Shown in pieces: positions 45,367 to 54,143 of a DNA stretch of 54,318 bases. The translations under genes and the position numbers were made by a program. Under the pieces are notes generated by a model, which saw nothing but the letters and a program-made list of their open reading frames with translations, had not been told where the DNA came from and ran no database searches. How positions within the stretch are numbered: position 1 is the stretch's first letter; the number at the start of each line of letters is the position of its first letter. Source of the DNA: Lachnospiraceae bacterium (GTDB lineage Bacteria; Bacillota; Clostridia; Lachnospirales; Lachnospiraceae); contig CAJTCH010000036.1 in NCBI GenBank assembly GCA_910574715.1, positions 1,293-55,610 of the forward strand, read 5' to 3'.

Positions 45367-46464
45367 ATGGCAGGAACAGCAGCGATCGGACACCAGGATA
45401 CGTTTTTTTCAATTCTTTGTGAAGCATTTCCCCAAAGTAATATCCAGATCACAGGTGTGAACGGCAGCACGATCATAAAGCAGGAGTATTTCTCAGACAT
45501 AAAGAATCATATAAATGATTTCTACAGCATCGCAAGGCCTCTTACTTTGAACCGGCAGCTTACCCTGTCAGTCCGGGCGGACAGGTATAAGGATGAGGAC
45601 GAGGTAGGAAGGATGCTGGACGGCATAATCAGTATGGCAGGTTCAAATTACAAAGGTGCCAGAAAAAGAGAGCTTGAAGATAATGAAGAGAAAAGGTTAT
45701 TGAGGACACTTCTCTATGCGGATTCAATGGAGATGCACATCTACGCGGTTCTTCTGGCAGAAAAATTAAAAAAAGAGATGGCGCTTGAACGGGTGGTCTG
45801 TGTGATCGAATGCAGGTATGGCGAGACGGATGATATGAAGAATCTGATCAAACGGTATAGGAAGACGTCGCCGCAGGATATCTGCGAATCTGTGGAAGAG
45901 GGGAGGATCATCCTGTGTAAATATATTCCGGATGCCAGGGAGACGATAAAGGATCAGTGTAATGAATATTTTCAGGGGGTCCAAATGCTGATATCTGAAA
46001 AGTTCGGGTATGTTCCGCAGATCTATATCGGCGCCATGGTGAGGCAGGCGGAAGAATACAGATTCAGCCTGAATGCTGCGCTGACAACGAAACGGGCAGT
46101 GGGGGAGATCTGCAGCGGAGGCAGAAGGGCGCACAATATCTTCTATGCCGAAGATTATCTTGTTGAATATACCTTTTATAATACCGATCAGGAGACACTG
46201 GAACATTTTCTTGGCGCATATGCAGAGAAGCTTCGGAAAGAGCCGGAATTGGTGAAGACGGCAAAGATACTGCTGGAGAACGGAATGAATATCAGTCATG
46301 CGTCAAAGTACGGTTATGTCCATAGAAATACGATGATGCTGCATGTGAGAAAATTGTGCGGTCTTTTAAAAATTGATCCTATGAATTATGACGGGGATAA
46401 ATTCTTACTGATGTTGATCTGTGAGTATTTCGCGGCTTATGATACGCAGATTGCTCCGTGCTGA
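45367..46464 (+). CDS. CdaR/PucR-type transcriptional regulator
   Basis: The C-terminal PucR-type helix-turn-helix is clear: KTAKILLENGMNISHASKYG, then HRNTMMLHVRKLCGLL and FLLMLICEYF. The ~280 residues before it form the sensor and GGDEF-like middle region of CdaR-type regulators, which typically respond to hydroxy- or sugar acids. It lies just upstream of a TRAP transporter operon, separated by a terminator, and probably controls it. The ATG at 45367 has AAAGGA about 11 nt upstream; the ATG at 45355 directly abuts that site and is less likely. Its first codons resemble those of the divergent ATPase gene (see findings). Confidence 0.8.
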   Translation: MAGTAAIGHQDTFFSILCEAFPQSNIQITGVNGSTIIKQEYFSDIKNHINDFYSIARPLTLNRQLTLSVRADRYKDEDEVGRMLDGIISMAGSNYKGARKRELEDNEEKRLLRTLLYADSMEMHIYAVLLAEKLKKEMALERVVCVIECRYGETDDMKNLIKRYRKTSPQDICESVEEGRIILCKYIPDARETIKDQCNEYFQGVQMLISEKFGYVPQIYIGAMVRQAEEYRFSLNAALTTKRAVGEICSGGRRAHNIFYAEDYLVEYTFYNTDQETLEHFLGAYAEKLRKEPELVKTAKILLENGMNISHASKYGYVHRNTMMLHVRKLCGLLKIDPMNYDGDKFLLMLICEYFAAYDTQIAPC

Positions 46465-46537
46465 TATTCTCGTGCAAGCAGGATATGTGTTGTGTGCACA
46501 ATTTTATGATATGATATTGTTGGGCTATGATATTTAT

Positions 46538-46589
46538 AACTCCCGTTGTTTTTGTGTAAAATATATACAGAAACAGCGGGAGTTTTCTT
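46538..46589 (+). terminator. Rho-independent terminator after the regulator
   Basis: AACTCCCGTTGTTT (46538-46551) pairs with AAACAGCGGGAGTT (46571-46584) with one mismatch, followed by TTTTCTT. It separates the regulator transcript from the TRAP operon. Confidence 0.8.
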
Positions 46590-46621
46590 GAATAATTGTT
46601 GAAAAGATACAAATAATTCAA
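46588..46621 (+). promoter_or_regulatory. Candidate TRAP operon promoter with overlapping inverted repeat
   Basis: TTGAAT (46588-46593), 18 bp, AATAAT (46612-46617). The same bases form an inverted repeat, TTGAATAATT (46588-46597) against AATAATTCAA (46612-46621), matching at nine of ten positions. That is the kind of site a CdaR-type dimer could bind. Both assignments rest on pattern only. Confidence 0.35.
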
Positions 46622-46668
46622 ACAATTAATCGAGCAGACGAACAAAAACAAATATCATAGGAGGGAAA

Positions 46669-47745
46669 ATGATGATGAAGAAAAGACTGGCAATGATTAC
46701 AGCGATTATGTTGGCGGCAGGTACGGTGCTTGTTGGATGCAAAGGATCGGACGCATCTACCGGCAGCAGTACAGCTTCAAAGGACGAGGGCGGCAAAAGC
46801 GCCTCCGAAGGATCGGATAACGGGATGGTCCTTCGCCTGGGACATGTAGTTGCGGACGGGAATTCTCTGGACAAGGGGCTTGATAAGTTTGCCGAGCTTG
46901 TGGAGGAGAAGTCGGAAGGTTCGCTTACGATCGAAGTTTATCCCAATTCTGAGCTGGGAGATAATACGGCGATGGCAGAACAGCTCCAAATGGGGACACT
47001 CGATATGATGGCTCCGTCCACGGCTGCGCTCAGCGGTTTCACATCTGCAATGTCGGTATTCGATGTTCCGTATCTGTTCAAGAACGAGGCGGCGGCAGAA
47101 GAGATACTGGACGGGGAGATCGGCCAGGATGTGGCGTCTGCGCTGGAAGAGTCGGGATTCCATGTGCTGTCGTACATGACCCAGGGGTGGAGGAATCTTA
47201 CATGTAAGAAAGAGGTGACTGTTCCGGAGGATATGAAGGGAATCAAGATCCGTACCATGGACAGCCAGTATCATATGCAGCATTTTAATGCGTTTGGTGC
47301 ATCTGCGACGCCGATGGCGATGTCAGAGGTGTACACGGCGCTTCAGCAGGGGACGATCGACGCACAGGAGAATCCGTATACGAATATTGTAAATTCCCGT
47401 TTTTATGAGGTTCAGGATTATGTGGTGGAGACACAGCACATCTATGACGCTGATCCGCTGATGGTTTCAACCATTACCTGGGGCAAGCTTTCGGACGACC
47501 AGAAATCTATCTTAGAAGAGGCGGCAAAAGAAGCAACCGTATGGGAACGTGAAGAAGTGCTGAAGGATGTTGATAAGGACAAGCAGTCGATCCTTGATTC
47601 CGGCACGAAGATCATTGAGCTTACGGAAGATCAGAGAGCGGCGTTCCGTGAGGCGGCGCAGGAGGTGTATGATTCTTTTGAAGCGGCGGCTTCCGGCAAT
47701 AAGGAACTGATCGAGCAGATTGAGGCGGTTAACGACAAGAAATAA
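46669..47745 (+). CDS. dctP: TRAP transporter substrate-binding lipoprotein
   Basis: Signal peptide of a lipoprotein (MMMKKRLAMI, then TVLVGCKG with the lipobox Cys at residue 24), a Ser/Gly-rich linker, then a DctP-family solute-binding domain: LRLGHVVADGNSLDKGL, GSLTIEVYPNSELG, GIKIRTMDSQYH and QQGTIDAQENPYTN. It binds the ligand outside the membrane and delivers it to the DctQ/DctM permease. The conserved Arg of IRTMDS is the usual carboxylate-binding residue, so an organic acid is likely. Strong AGGAGGG site. First gene of its operon. Confidence 0.9.
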   Translation: MMMKKRLAMITAIMLAAGTVLVGCKGSDASTGSSTASKDEGGKSASEGSDNGMVLRLGHVVADGNSLDKGLDKFAELVEEKSEGSLTIEVYPNSELGDNTAMAEQLQMGTLDMMAPSTAALSGFTSAMSVFDVPYLFKNEAAAEEILDGEIGQDVASALEESGFHVLSYMTQGWRNLTCKKEVTVPEDMKGIKIRTMDSQYHMQHFNAFGASATPMAMSEVYTALQQGTIDAQENPYTNIVNSRFYEVQDYVVETQHIYDADPLMVSTITWGKLSDDQKSILEEAAKEATVWEREEVLKDVDKDKQSILDSGTKIIELTEDQRAAFREAAQEVYDSFEAAASGNKELIEQIEAVNDKK

Positions 47746-47804
47746 TAGATGAAAAGAATAGGGGAGGTATGTACTCCCCTGTTCTATATGGAAGGAGGAT
47801 AGAT

Positions 47805-48299
47805 ATGGGGAAGAAAGCTCCCTGGTATGATAATATCGAGAAAGCGGTCATTATCGTACTGTTTATAATAATGACGGTTATATTGTTTGTGAATGTGGTA
47901 ACCAGGTTCGGGTTTGGTTATACTGCTTCCTGGACGGAGCAGGCGGCCCGCATCCTGTTCACCTGGATGACATTTTGCGGAGTAAGTCTGGCAGGACTCG
48001 AGGGAGCACATCTCCAGGTTACGGTCATAACCATGATACTTGGAGAGAAAAGGGGGAAACTGGCGTTTATCGCCGGGGATATCATCTGCGTGATATTCGG
48101 CCTGTTCTTAAGCTATAAGATATTTGCCGTGATGCGTAATACGATGCTTACGAATCAGACGTTTCCGGCGATTCCCTGGCTTCCTACATGGGTATTGTAT
48201 CTGGCGGGAGTGCTTGGAACGCTGGGATTCTCAGTCCGTATTATCGAAAGAGAAGTCCGCAGTATCCGCGGAGCTAAGAAGGAGGTGGAGGAAGCTTGA
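47805..48299 (+). CDS. dctQ: TRAP transporter small membrane subunit
   Basis: 164-residue DctQ-type protein with four predicted membrane segments (KAVIIVLFIIMTVILFVNVV; ILFTWMTFCGVSLAG; FIAGDIICVIFGLFL; WVLYLAGVLGTLGF). WTEQAARILFTW is typical of the family. It bridges DctP and DctM. The ATG at 47805 follows AAGGAGG; an earlier in-frame start at 47769 would add a non-conserved leader. It overlaps the DctM start by 4 nt. Confidence 0.85.
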   Translation: MGKKAPWYDNIEKAVIIVLFIIMTVILFVNVVTRFGFGYTASWTEQAARILFTWMTFCGVSLAGLEGAHLQVTVITMILGEKRGKLAFIAGDIICVIFGLFLSYKIFAVMRNTMLTNQTFPAIPWLPTWVLYLAGVLGTLGFSVRIIEREVRSIRGAKKEVEEA

Positions 48300-49585
48300 T
48301 CGGTGTACTGATTCTTACATTATTGATTCTATTGTTTCTGACGGTTCCGATCTTCGCGGCGCTGGCGCTCTCGGCGTTGGTTGTGTTCGCGATCTATTTT
48401 CCGGGACAGGGGATGGATCTGATGCTTGCCCAGTCGATGGTGAAAAGCTGTGATTCATTTCCGCTGATGGCGATCCCGTTCTTCATGCTGGTCGGTACTT
48501 TGATGTCCAAAGGGGGACTGGCAAAGAAGTTGGTTGACATTGCAGAGGCGTTCACAGGGAATTCGGCGGGAGGACTTGGAACGGCGGCGATCGTTGCAAG
48601 TATGCTGTTTGCCGCGATCTCAGGTTCCGGACCGGCAACTGCGGCGGCGATCGGCGGGATCATGATTCCGGCCATGGCCAAGCAGGGATACGGGAAAGAA
48701 TATTCGGCGTCGCTGCTTGCGGCCGGTTCTACGATCGGCCCGGTTATTCCGCCCAGCATTCCAATGATCATGTTTGCGGTGACGATCGGGTGTTCGACGA
48801 CTACGCTGTTTATGGCGGGGGTCATTCCGGGGCTTCTGATGGGAGTGGGACTGATCGTCTATAACAAATGGATTTCGAAGAGGAAGGACTACAGGGGCGA
48901 AAGCCTGTCCGAAGAGAAAGGCTCTAAGGTGAAGACCATCAAAGAGGGTATCTGGGCGCTGCTCATGCCGGTGATCGTGCTGGGAGGTATCTATTCCGGT
49001 ATCTTTACACCGACAGAATCGGCGGTAGTAGGTGTCGTCTATTCTCTGGCAGTGAGCAAGTTCATCTATAAGACGCTTACCTGGCAGGGACTTAAGGAAT
49101 CTCTGGTTGACGCCGCGATCACATCTGCTACCATCATGATATTATTCGGCGGTGCGAATACCTTCGGAAGGATTCTCACGCTGGGGGATATTCCGGCTAC
49201 GATCGCAGGCGGGATTCTATCTGTTACGAGCAGCAAGATCGTTATTATGATATTGATCAATCTGATTCTCTTAGTGGTAGGTATGTTTATTGATACCAAT
49301 TCCAGCGTGATCTTATTTGCACCGATTGTTGTTCCGCTGCTGACACAGCTTGGCTATCATGAGATTTTTATCGGTGTCATGATGGTTGTCAATCTCTGCA
49401 TAGGCATGCTGACGCCGCCCCTTGGCCCGAATCTCTTCATCACTATGAGGATCGGCGGGGTATCGCTTGAGAAGACGCTGCCGAGCGCCCTGGCAACAAT
49501 TGTGATCCTGTACATTGTGCTGGCGGTTATGATCATATTTCCGGAGCTTGTACTGTGCCTTCCAAGGTTGTTGGGGATGATATAG
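48296..49585 (+). CDS. dctM: TRAP transporter large permease
   Basis: 429-residue DctM-type protein, hydrophobic throughout. Family motifs include LMAIPFFMLVGTLM, AAISGSGPATAAAIGGIM, GPVIPPSIPMIMFAV and MLTPPLGPNLF. It forms the sodium- or proton-driven channel. TTG start inside the preceding stop with AAGGAGGTGGAGG upstream. Substrate cannot be read from the sequence; the enzymes that follow suggest a hydroxy acid or an ester of one. Confidence 0.9.
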   Translation: MIGVLILTLLILLFLTVPIFAALALSALVVFAIYFPGQGMDLMLAQSMVKSCDSFPLMAIPFFMLVGTLMSKGGLAKKLVDIAEAFTGNSAGGLGTAAIVASMLFAAISGSGPATAAAIGGIMIPAMAKQGYGKEYSASLLAAGSTIGPVIPPSIPMIMFAVTIGCSTTTLFMAGVIPGLLMGVGLIVYNKWISKRKDYRGESLSEEKGSKVKTIKEGIWALLMPVIVLGGIYSGIFTPTESAVVGVVYSLAVSKFIYKTLTWQGLKESLVDAAITSATIMILFGGANTFGRILTLGDIPATIAGGILSVTSSKIVIMILINLILLVVGMFIDTNSSVILFAPIVVPLLTQLGYHEIFIGVMMVVNLCIGMLTPPLGPNLFITMRIGGVSLEKTLPSALATIVILYIVLAVMIIFPELVLCLPRLLGMI

Positions 49586-49597
49586 GAGGATTCTATT

Positions 49598-50350
49598 ATG
49601 TATATTGCAACTGAATTAGATGTAAACGGACGGCTTTTGAGAGGAAATGTCAGGATGCCGGACAAGGAAGGAAGATTTCCTACGATCATATTTTTACATG
49701 GGTTCACGGTATGGAAGACAGGGCCGCAGAGGTTATATGAAGAATTTGCAAGAGAGGCGGTAAAGGCAGGATTCTGTGTGATCCGGTATGATTTTTATGG
49801 AACCGGGGAGAGTGACGGGGATTTCCATGAGATGACTCTCGGGAGCGAAATGAATGAGACGGAAGCGATCTACCGGTGGGCGATTGGGCAGGATTATGTT
49901 GACAGCGGGAATCTGTTCCTGGGCGGACACAGTATGGGAGCGTTGATTGCGGTCCTGGAGGCGCCAAGGCTTCAGCCGGCAGGTGTATTTGGATGGGCTA
50001 CGGCGCTTACGATGGCTTTTCAGGCCGGGCAGAGGACAAGGAATATGAACGGTCCGACGAAGCGGGGATGGGATATTGACGGGCTTGAGCTTTCCAGGGA
50101 ATTTATGGAGGAGATCTGCGGGATGGATTTCCAGGAGATGGCAAAAGGCTATGACAGGCCGGTGCTTTTGATCCATGGAACGAATGACACGGATATTCCG
50201 GTGGAGAGTTCTTATATGCTGAGAAATATCTATGGAGATTGCTGTGAGCTTGCAGTCATAGAGGGGGCGAACCATCGTTTCCTGTCTCTTAAGTGGAAAC
50301 AGGAGGTGTATGAGAAAACTCTTACATTTATCAGGAATCATCTGAGTTAA
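49598..50350 (+). CDS. Alpha/beta hydrolase (esterase-like)
   Basis: 250 residues. LHGFTVWKTGP forms the oxyanion region, RYDFYGTGESDGDF follows, GGHSMGALIA holds the nucleophile Ser, LLIHGTNDTDIP the acid, and GANHRF the catalytic His. No signal peptide, so it acts in the cytoplasm on something imported by the TRAP system, probably cleaving an ester or acyl bond. AGGAGG site; 12 bp after dctM. Confidence 0.85.
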   Translation: MYIATELDVNGRLLRGNVRMPDKEGRFPTIIFLHGFTVWKTGPQRLYEEFAREAVKAGFCVIRYDFYGTGESDGDFHEMTLGSEMNETEAIYRWAIGQDYVDSGNLFLGGHSMGALIAVLEAPRLQPAGVFGWATALTMAFQAGQRTRNMNGPTKRGWDIDGLELSREFMEEICGMDFQEMAKGYDRPVLLIHGTNDTDIPVESSYMLRNIYGDCCELAVIEGANHRFLSLKWKQEVYEKTLTFIRNHLS

Positions 50351-50368
50351 TGGAGGGCAGTATAGTAT

Positions 50369-51652
50369 ATGGAGATAAGAATTCCTTATGGTAAGACAAC
50401 TCAATGTCTGCAGATAGAAGAGTGCCGGGTGATAGAATCTAAGATCCGGGCGCTTAAGGCCAGCGCCGACGGGCATAAGACGGTAGAAGAGGCAATGCTG
50501 CATCCGTATGGAGGAAAGACATTAAGGGAGATGGCGGCAGGCAAGAGCCGGGCGGTGCTGATCATCAGTGACCACACAAGGCCGGTGCCAAGCAAATATA
50601 TCGTTCCGCATATGCTCTTGGAGATGAGGGAGGGGAATCCGGATCTGGATATTACTCTGTTGGTTGCGACCGGATGTCACAGAGGAACGACCGTTGAGGA
50701 ACTGGAAACGAAGTTAGGGAAGGATATCGTAGAACATGAAAGGATCGTGGTCCATGATTGCGAGGCGTCTCCGTTAGCTGATATGGGGGAGCTGCCGTCA
50801 GGTGCGAGGCTTGTGGTGAATGCGTTGGTAAAGGATGCCGACCTGGTTGTGTCAGAGGGATTTATCGAGCCGCATTTTTTCGCCGGGTTTTCGGGAGGAC
50901 GCAAAAGTATTCTGCCGGGAGTGTGCAGCAGAACTACGGTTTTAGGCAATCATTGTGCGGAATTTATTGATGATGAGCATGCGTGTATGGGTATACTGGA
51001 AGAGAATCCGATCAACCGCGATATGGAGGCGGCAGCAGTCATGGCAGATCTTGCATATATCGTGAATGTTGTCATCAATGAAGAGAAGCAGATCGTTTCG
51101 GCATTCGCAGGAGAACCGATCGAGGCTCATCATGCAGGCTGCAGATTTCTTGCAAAATACTGTACGGTTGAGCCGGACCGGCCGGGAGATATCGTGATCA
51201 CATCTAATGGCGGCGCACCGCTGGATCAGAATGTGTACCAGGCGGTTAAAGGCATCACGGCTGCAGACCTGGCTGCAGGAGAACATGCGGTGATCATCAT
51301 GTGTGCAGAGTGTGCGGACGGTATCGGCGGAGATGTATTCTATCGTGCTTTGTCTGAGTGCGGGAGTGTATCGTTGCTGCTTGAAGAAATACGAAGAACA
51401 CCTATGGAAGAAACTGTGCCGGATCAATGGCAGTACCAGATCCTTGCCAAGATCATGGAAAGACATCCGATCATCTTTGTGACCAGGCGGGAACTTGAAG
51501 CAAGGATTACGGCAATGAAGCTTGAATATGCGGATTCGTTGGAGCATGCATTCGCGCGTGCGAGAGAGATAAAGGGAGAAGACGCTTCTGTTACGGTGAT
51601 ACCGGATGGTGTTTCGATAGTGATCGAGAATAAGTTTAATGACGGACTTTGA
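50369..51652 (+). CDS. larA: LarA family nickel-pincer racemase/epimerase
   Basis: 427 residues. ATGCHRG carries H104; EPHFFAGFSGGRKS carries H169 and K179; GNH carries H195. The spacing His-10-Lys-16-His equals that of lactate racemase LarA, whose Lys holds the nickel-pincer nucleotide. SDHTRPVP and SNGGAPLDQNVYQA are further family motifs. LarA homologues racemise or epimerise various 2-hydroxy acids. No larB, larC or larE cofactor genes are in the window, so cofactor must come from elsewhere. It fits processing of the imported acid. Confidence 0.85.
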   Translation: MEIRIPYGKTTQCLQIEECRVIESKIRALKASADGHKTVEEAMLHPYGGKTLREMAAGKSRAVLIISDHTRPVPSKYIVPHMLLEMREGNPDLDITLLVATGCHRGTTVEELETKLGKDIVEHERIVVHDCEASPLADMGELPSGARLVVNALVKDADLVVSEGFIEPHFFAGFSGGRKSILPGVCSRTTVLGNHCAEFIDDEHACMGILEENPINRDMEAAAVMADLAYIVNVVINEEKQIVSAFAGEPIEAHHAGCRFLAKYCTVEPDRPGDIVITSNGGAPLDQNVYQAVKGITAADLAAGEHAVIIMCAECADGIGGDVFYRALSECGSVSLLLEEIRRTPMEETVPDQWQYQILAKIMERHPIIFVTRRELEARITAMKLEYADSLEHAFARAREIKGEDASVTVIPDGVSIVIENKFNDGL

Positions 51653-51657
51653 TACGG

Positions 51658-51701
51658 AAAGTATATCGCAGAACATCATGTGTTTTGTGGTATACTTTTT
51701 G
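51658..51701 (+). terminator. Rho-independent terminator after larA
   Basis: An 18-bp stem (51658-51675 with 51681-51698, a few G-U pairs, loop TCATG) is followed by T's to 51701. It ends the TRAP-larA transcript just before the second regulator gene. Confidence 0.8.
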
Positions 51702-51727
51702 TTATATGGGTGCGAGGGAGGGGTGTG

Positions 51728-52549
51728 ATGAAAGAGATCGGGGTTATGATCAGGCAGGCTGTAAGAGCGATTGCAAAAGATACGGATATACCTGTATGTG
51801 TTATGGTTGTCGGCCAAGATATCTTGGAATGCAGCAGCAGAGATCTTCTGGAAGCTTGGAAAGAAGAGATATTGCAGCTTCAAAAGCAGCATCCGGCCGA
51901 GTGTGAATCTGGAAAGAGCAAAGTCTGTATGTTTGAATGTACCATGATGGACCGGACCGTGTGCATTGTATTGACAGACCGGGAACACCAGAGATACCGG
52001 TCATATATCTGTGCGATGCTTCATGCGGCTTCTGATTCCTTCTATAAGAAGAAGGAAGATCTGGCGGAGATATCCAAAAGAAGGCTTCTTGCCAGTCAAT
52101 TATTGGGAGGCGGGCGGCTGGATTTCGAGATTGATCTGAAAGACATTCCAAGATGTGCGGTTCTGTTAAGCACCAGTTTCGCGGAAGATGGGACAACGAC
52201 CGGTGAGATTGTAAACATACTGGAAAAATGGGGAGAAGATAGGGGGATATTAACCAAAGAAGATATATGCGGTTTCGTCAATAACAGTATTGTGATATTT
52301 AAGTCTGTCGGCAGTCTTGATTATCGGGAGTACAGAGAAGAGGTTGACCGTATGTGTGATGAGATGATCACGCATATTGCAAATGTTCTGGATGATCAGG
52401 TGGTTGCGAATGCATTTGCAGGCAGCGCATATTCGCGTGCGGATCAACTGTACAAAAGCTTTGAAGAGGCAAGGTATCTGTTCCTTAATTTTGATTATTA
52501 TGGACAGTATAAGAGAATGTGTTATTATATTAATGATTCTGGACAGTAA
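51728..52549 (+). pseudogene. CdaR-like regulator truncated by IS1380 insertion
   Basis: 273 residues remain. The N-terminal sugar-diacid-sensor-like part (KEIGVMIRQAVRAIAKDTD) and the GGDEF-like middle (RCAVLLSTSFAEDG, AGSAYSRADQLYKSFEEAR) are present. The frame stops after CYYINDSGQ, just where CdaR proteins lead into the C-terminal helix-turn-helix, and IS1380 sequence begins. The DNA-binding domain is therefore missing and the product should be non-functional or interfering. The ATG at 51728 has GAGGG upstream. The rest of the gene is presumably beyond the IS, outside the window. Confidence 0.75.
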
Positions 52550-52674
52550 AAAGTTCTAACAAAAACCTGAATCCGTGAACTTCGTTTAAAGTAATACTTT
52601 GGCATGCTTCTAAAATTCAATATCTTGATATATATCGGCTAAGATATGGTGCTCACCGAATAGGTGGATAATTA

Positions 52675-52703
52675 TTGCCTTTTTTCCGCTGTCGGTGTAT
52701 AAT
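52675..52703 (+). promoter_or_regulatory. Promoter of the IS1380 transposase
   Basis: TTGCCT (52675-52680), 17-bp gap, TATAAT (52698-52703), 36 bp before the transposase start. A GGTG/CACC/GGTG set lies just upstream. Confidence 0.65.
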
Positions 52704-52739
52704 GATATCATCATCTTATACACACGGAGGCCAACTAAA

Positions 52740-54143
52740 ATGAGCATGAAAGAACATGTTATGTTTGCATATAACACCATAAAGTATACATTCAGCAATT
52801 CCAGGATTACACCCTATGGCGGTCTGCTGATTCCAGGACAGATGTTAAAAGCTGTTGATTTTGACACGAAAATTGACAAATATTCTTCGCCATCCAAGGA
52901 ATATAAGAACAGTGATGTACTAAAGGCCATGCTTATCGGTATACTCTGTGGGAACGCTGACTTCGAATCCATCCATGAAACCGATGATGACCCTGAGTTT
53001 TTCTGCAATGCTTTCCATATGCGCCATATCCCATCGGAGCCAACCATGCGGCAGCGTATGGACGAAATCGGCGCCAGTATGCAGGGTGCGCTGCGTCAGA
53101 TCAATGTGGATCTGTTCAAAAAGTTTGGCGTGGAACCGTCTGCATTGGAAAATGGCTATATACCAATCGACATCGACGTGAGCCCTTTCCTTGATGAGAA
53201 ATGCAATAAGGAAGGCATTTCGAGAACTTATAAAAAGAAGGATGGCTATGCGCCTATCTTCGCCTACATTGGGACAGAAGGATACCTTATTGCATGCGAA
53301 CTACGGGAGGGAAAACAGCACTGCCAGAAAGGGACACCAAACTTTCTGGTCGAAGTATTAAAACTTGCCCGTCAGATTACGGACAAACCACTCTTGATTC
53401 GTCTCGACTCCGGAAACGATTCTGCGGATAATATCGGCATTTTCATGGAAGAGTGTTTCCGGGGGGACAGGGTGCATTTCATCATTAAGCGCAACATCCG
53501 CAAGGAGAATCCGCAGGAGTGGCTGGACAAAGTAGGCGGTGTATGCACAAATGTAAAGTCTTCACGGGAAGGGAAAAAGGAATACATTGGGCAGACATTC
53601 CGGGACGTATCTTATAATGTACCTGATGCCAGTTCAAAATCCGGCCATAGCAGGAAGACCGTTGGAATCCGAACCATTTACGATATAACAGAGCGTGCCT
53701 GTGACCATGATGGGCAGTACTATATCAGCCCTAAAATTGACTGTGATATGTACTCCGTCAATGTAGATTTTTCGGACGAAGACATCATAGAGCTTTACCA
53801 TAAACATGGAGAAATGGAACAGTACCACAGTGAAATCAAGACGGACTTATGTGCAGAGCAGTTTCCATCTGGAAAGTTCGAAACAAACGAACTTGTCCTG
53901 GAACTGATCCAGCTGGCCTACAATCTCCTGCGGATGATTGGACAGGCATCACTTAGGATCAGCGATATCCCCATGAAAAGACCCGTAAACCGCCGGAGGC
54001 TACGCACGGTAGTTGAACGGATCATCATGACCCCCGGGGTTGTGACAAAGCATGCAAGGCAGGTGAGACTTGATCTGGGGCGGAGTAATCCCTGGAGGAA
54101 CGCAGCTTCACAAATAAGCAGGATATTCCAAGCTGCAAAATAA
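52740..54143 (+). CDS. IS1380 family transposase
   Basis: 467 residues, full length for the family. DDE residues are visible: IDIDVSPFLD (first Asp), RLDSGNDS (second Asp) and the IS1380 hallmark HGEMEQYHSEIKTD with the Glu, followed by PSGKFETNELVLELIQLAYN. The ATG at 52740 has CGGAGG nine bases upstream. The frame is open, so the element may still be active. It moves the IS by cut-and-paste and interrupts the second CdaR-like gene. Confidence 0.9.
   Translation: MSMKEHVMFAYNTIKYTFSNSRITPYGGLLIPGQMLKAVDFDTKIDKYSSPSKEYKNSDVLKAMLIGILCGNADFESIHETDDDPEFFCNAFHMRHIPSEPTMRQRMDEIGASMQGALRQINVDLFKKFGVEPSALENGYIPIDIDVSPFLDEKCNKEGISRTYKKKDGYAPIFAYIGTEGYLIACELREGKQHCQKGTPNFLVEVLKLARQITDKPLLIRLDSGNDSADNIGIFMEECFRGDRVHFIIKRNIRKENPQEWLDKVGGVCTNVKSSREGKKEYIGQTFRDVSYNVPDASSKSGHSRKTVGIRTIYDITERACDHDGQYYISPKIDCDMYSVNVDFSDEDIIELYHKHGEMEQYHSEIKTDLCAEQFPSGKFETNELVLELIQLAYNLLRMIGQASLRISDIPMKRPVNRRRLRTVVERIIMTPGVVTKHARQVRLDLGRSNPWRNAASQISRIFQAAK

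Noticed and set aside
50942..51988. Long antisense reading frame opposite larA and the second regulator gene
   Set aside because: No domain features, no ribosome binding site, and it mirrors strong coding genes on the plus strand; the same applies to the other antisense frames in the GC-richer regions.
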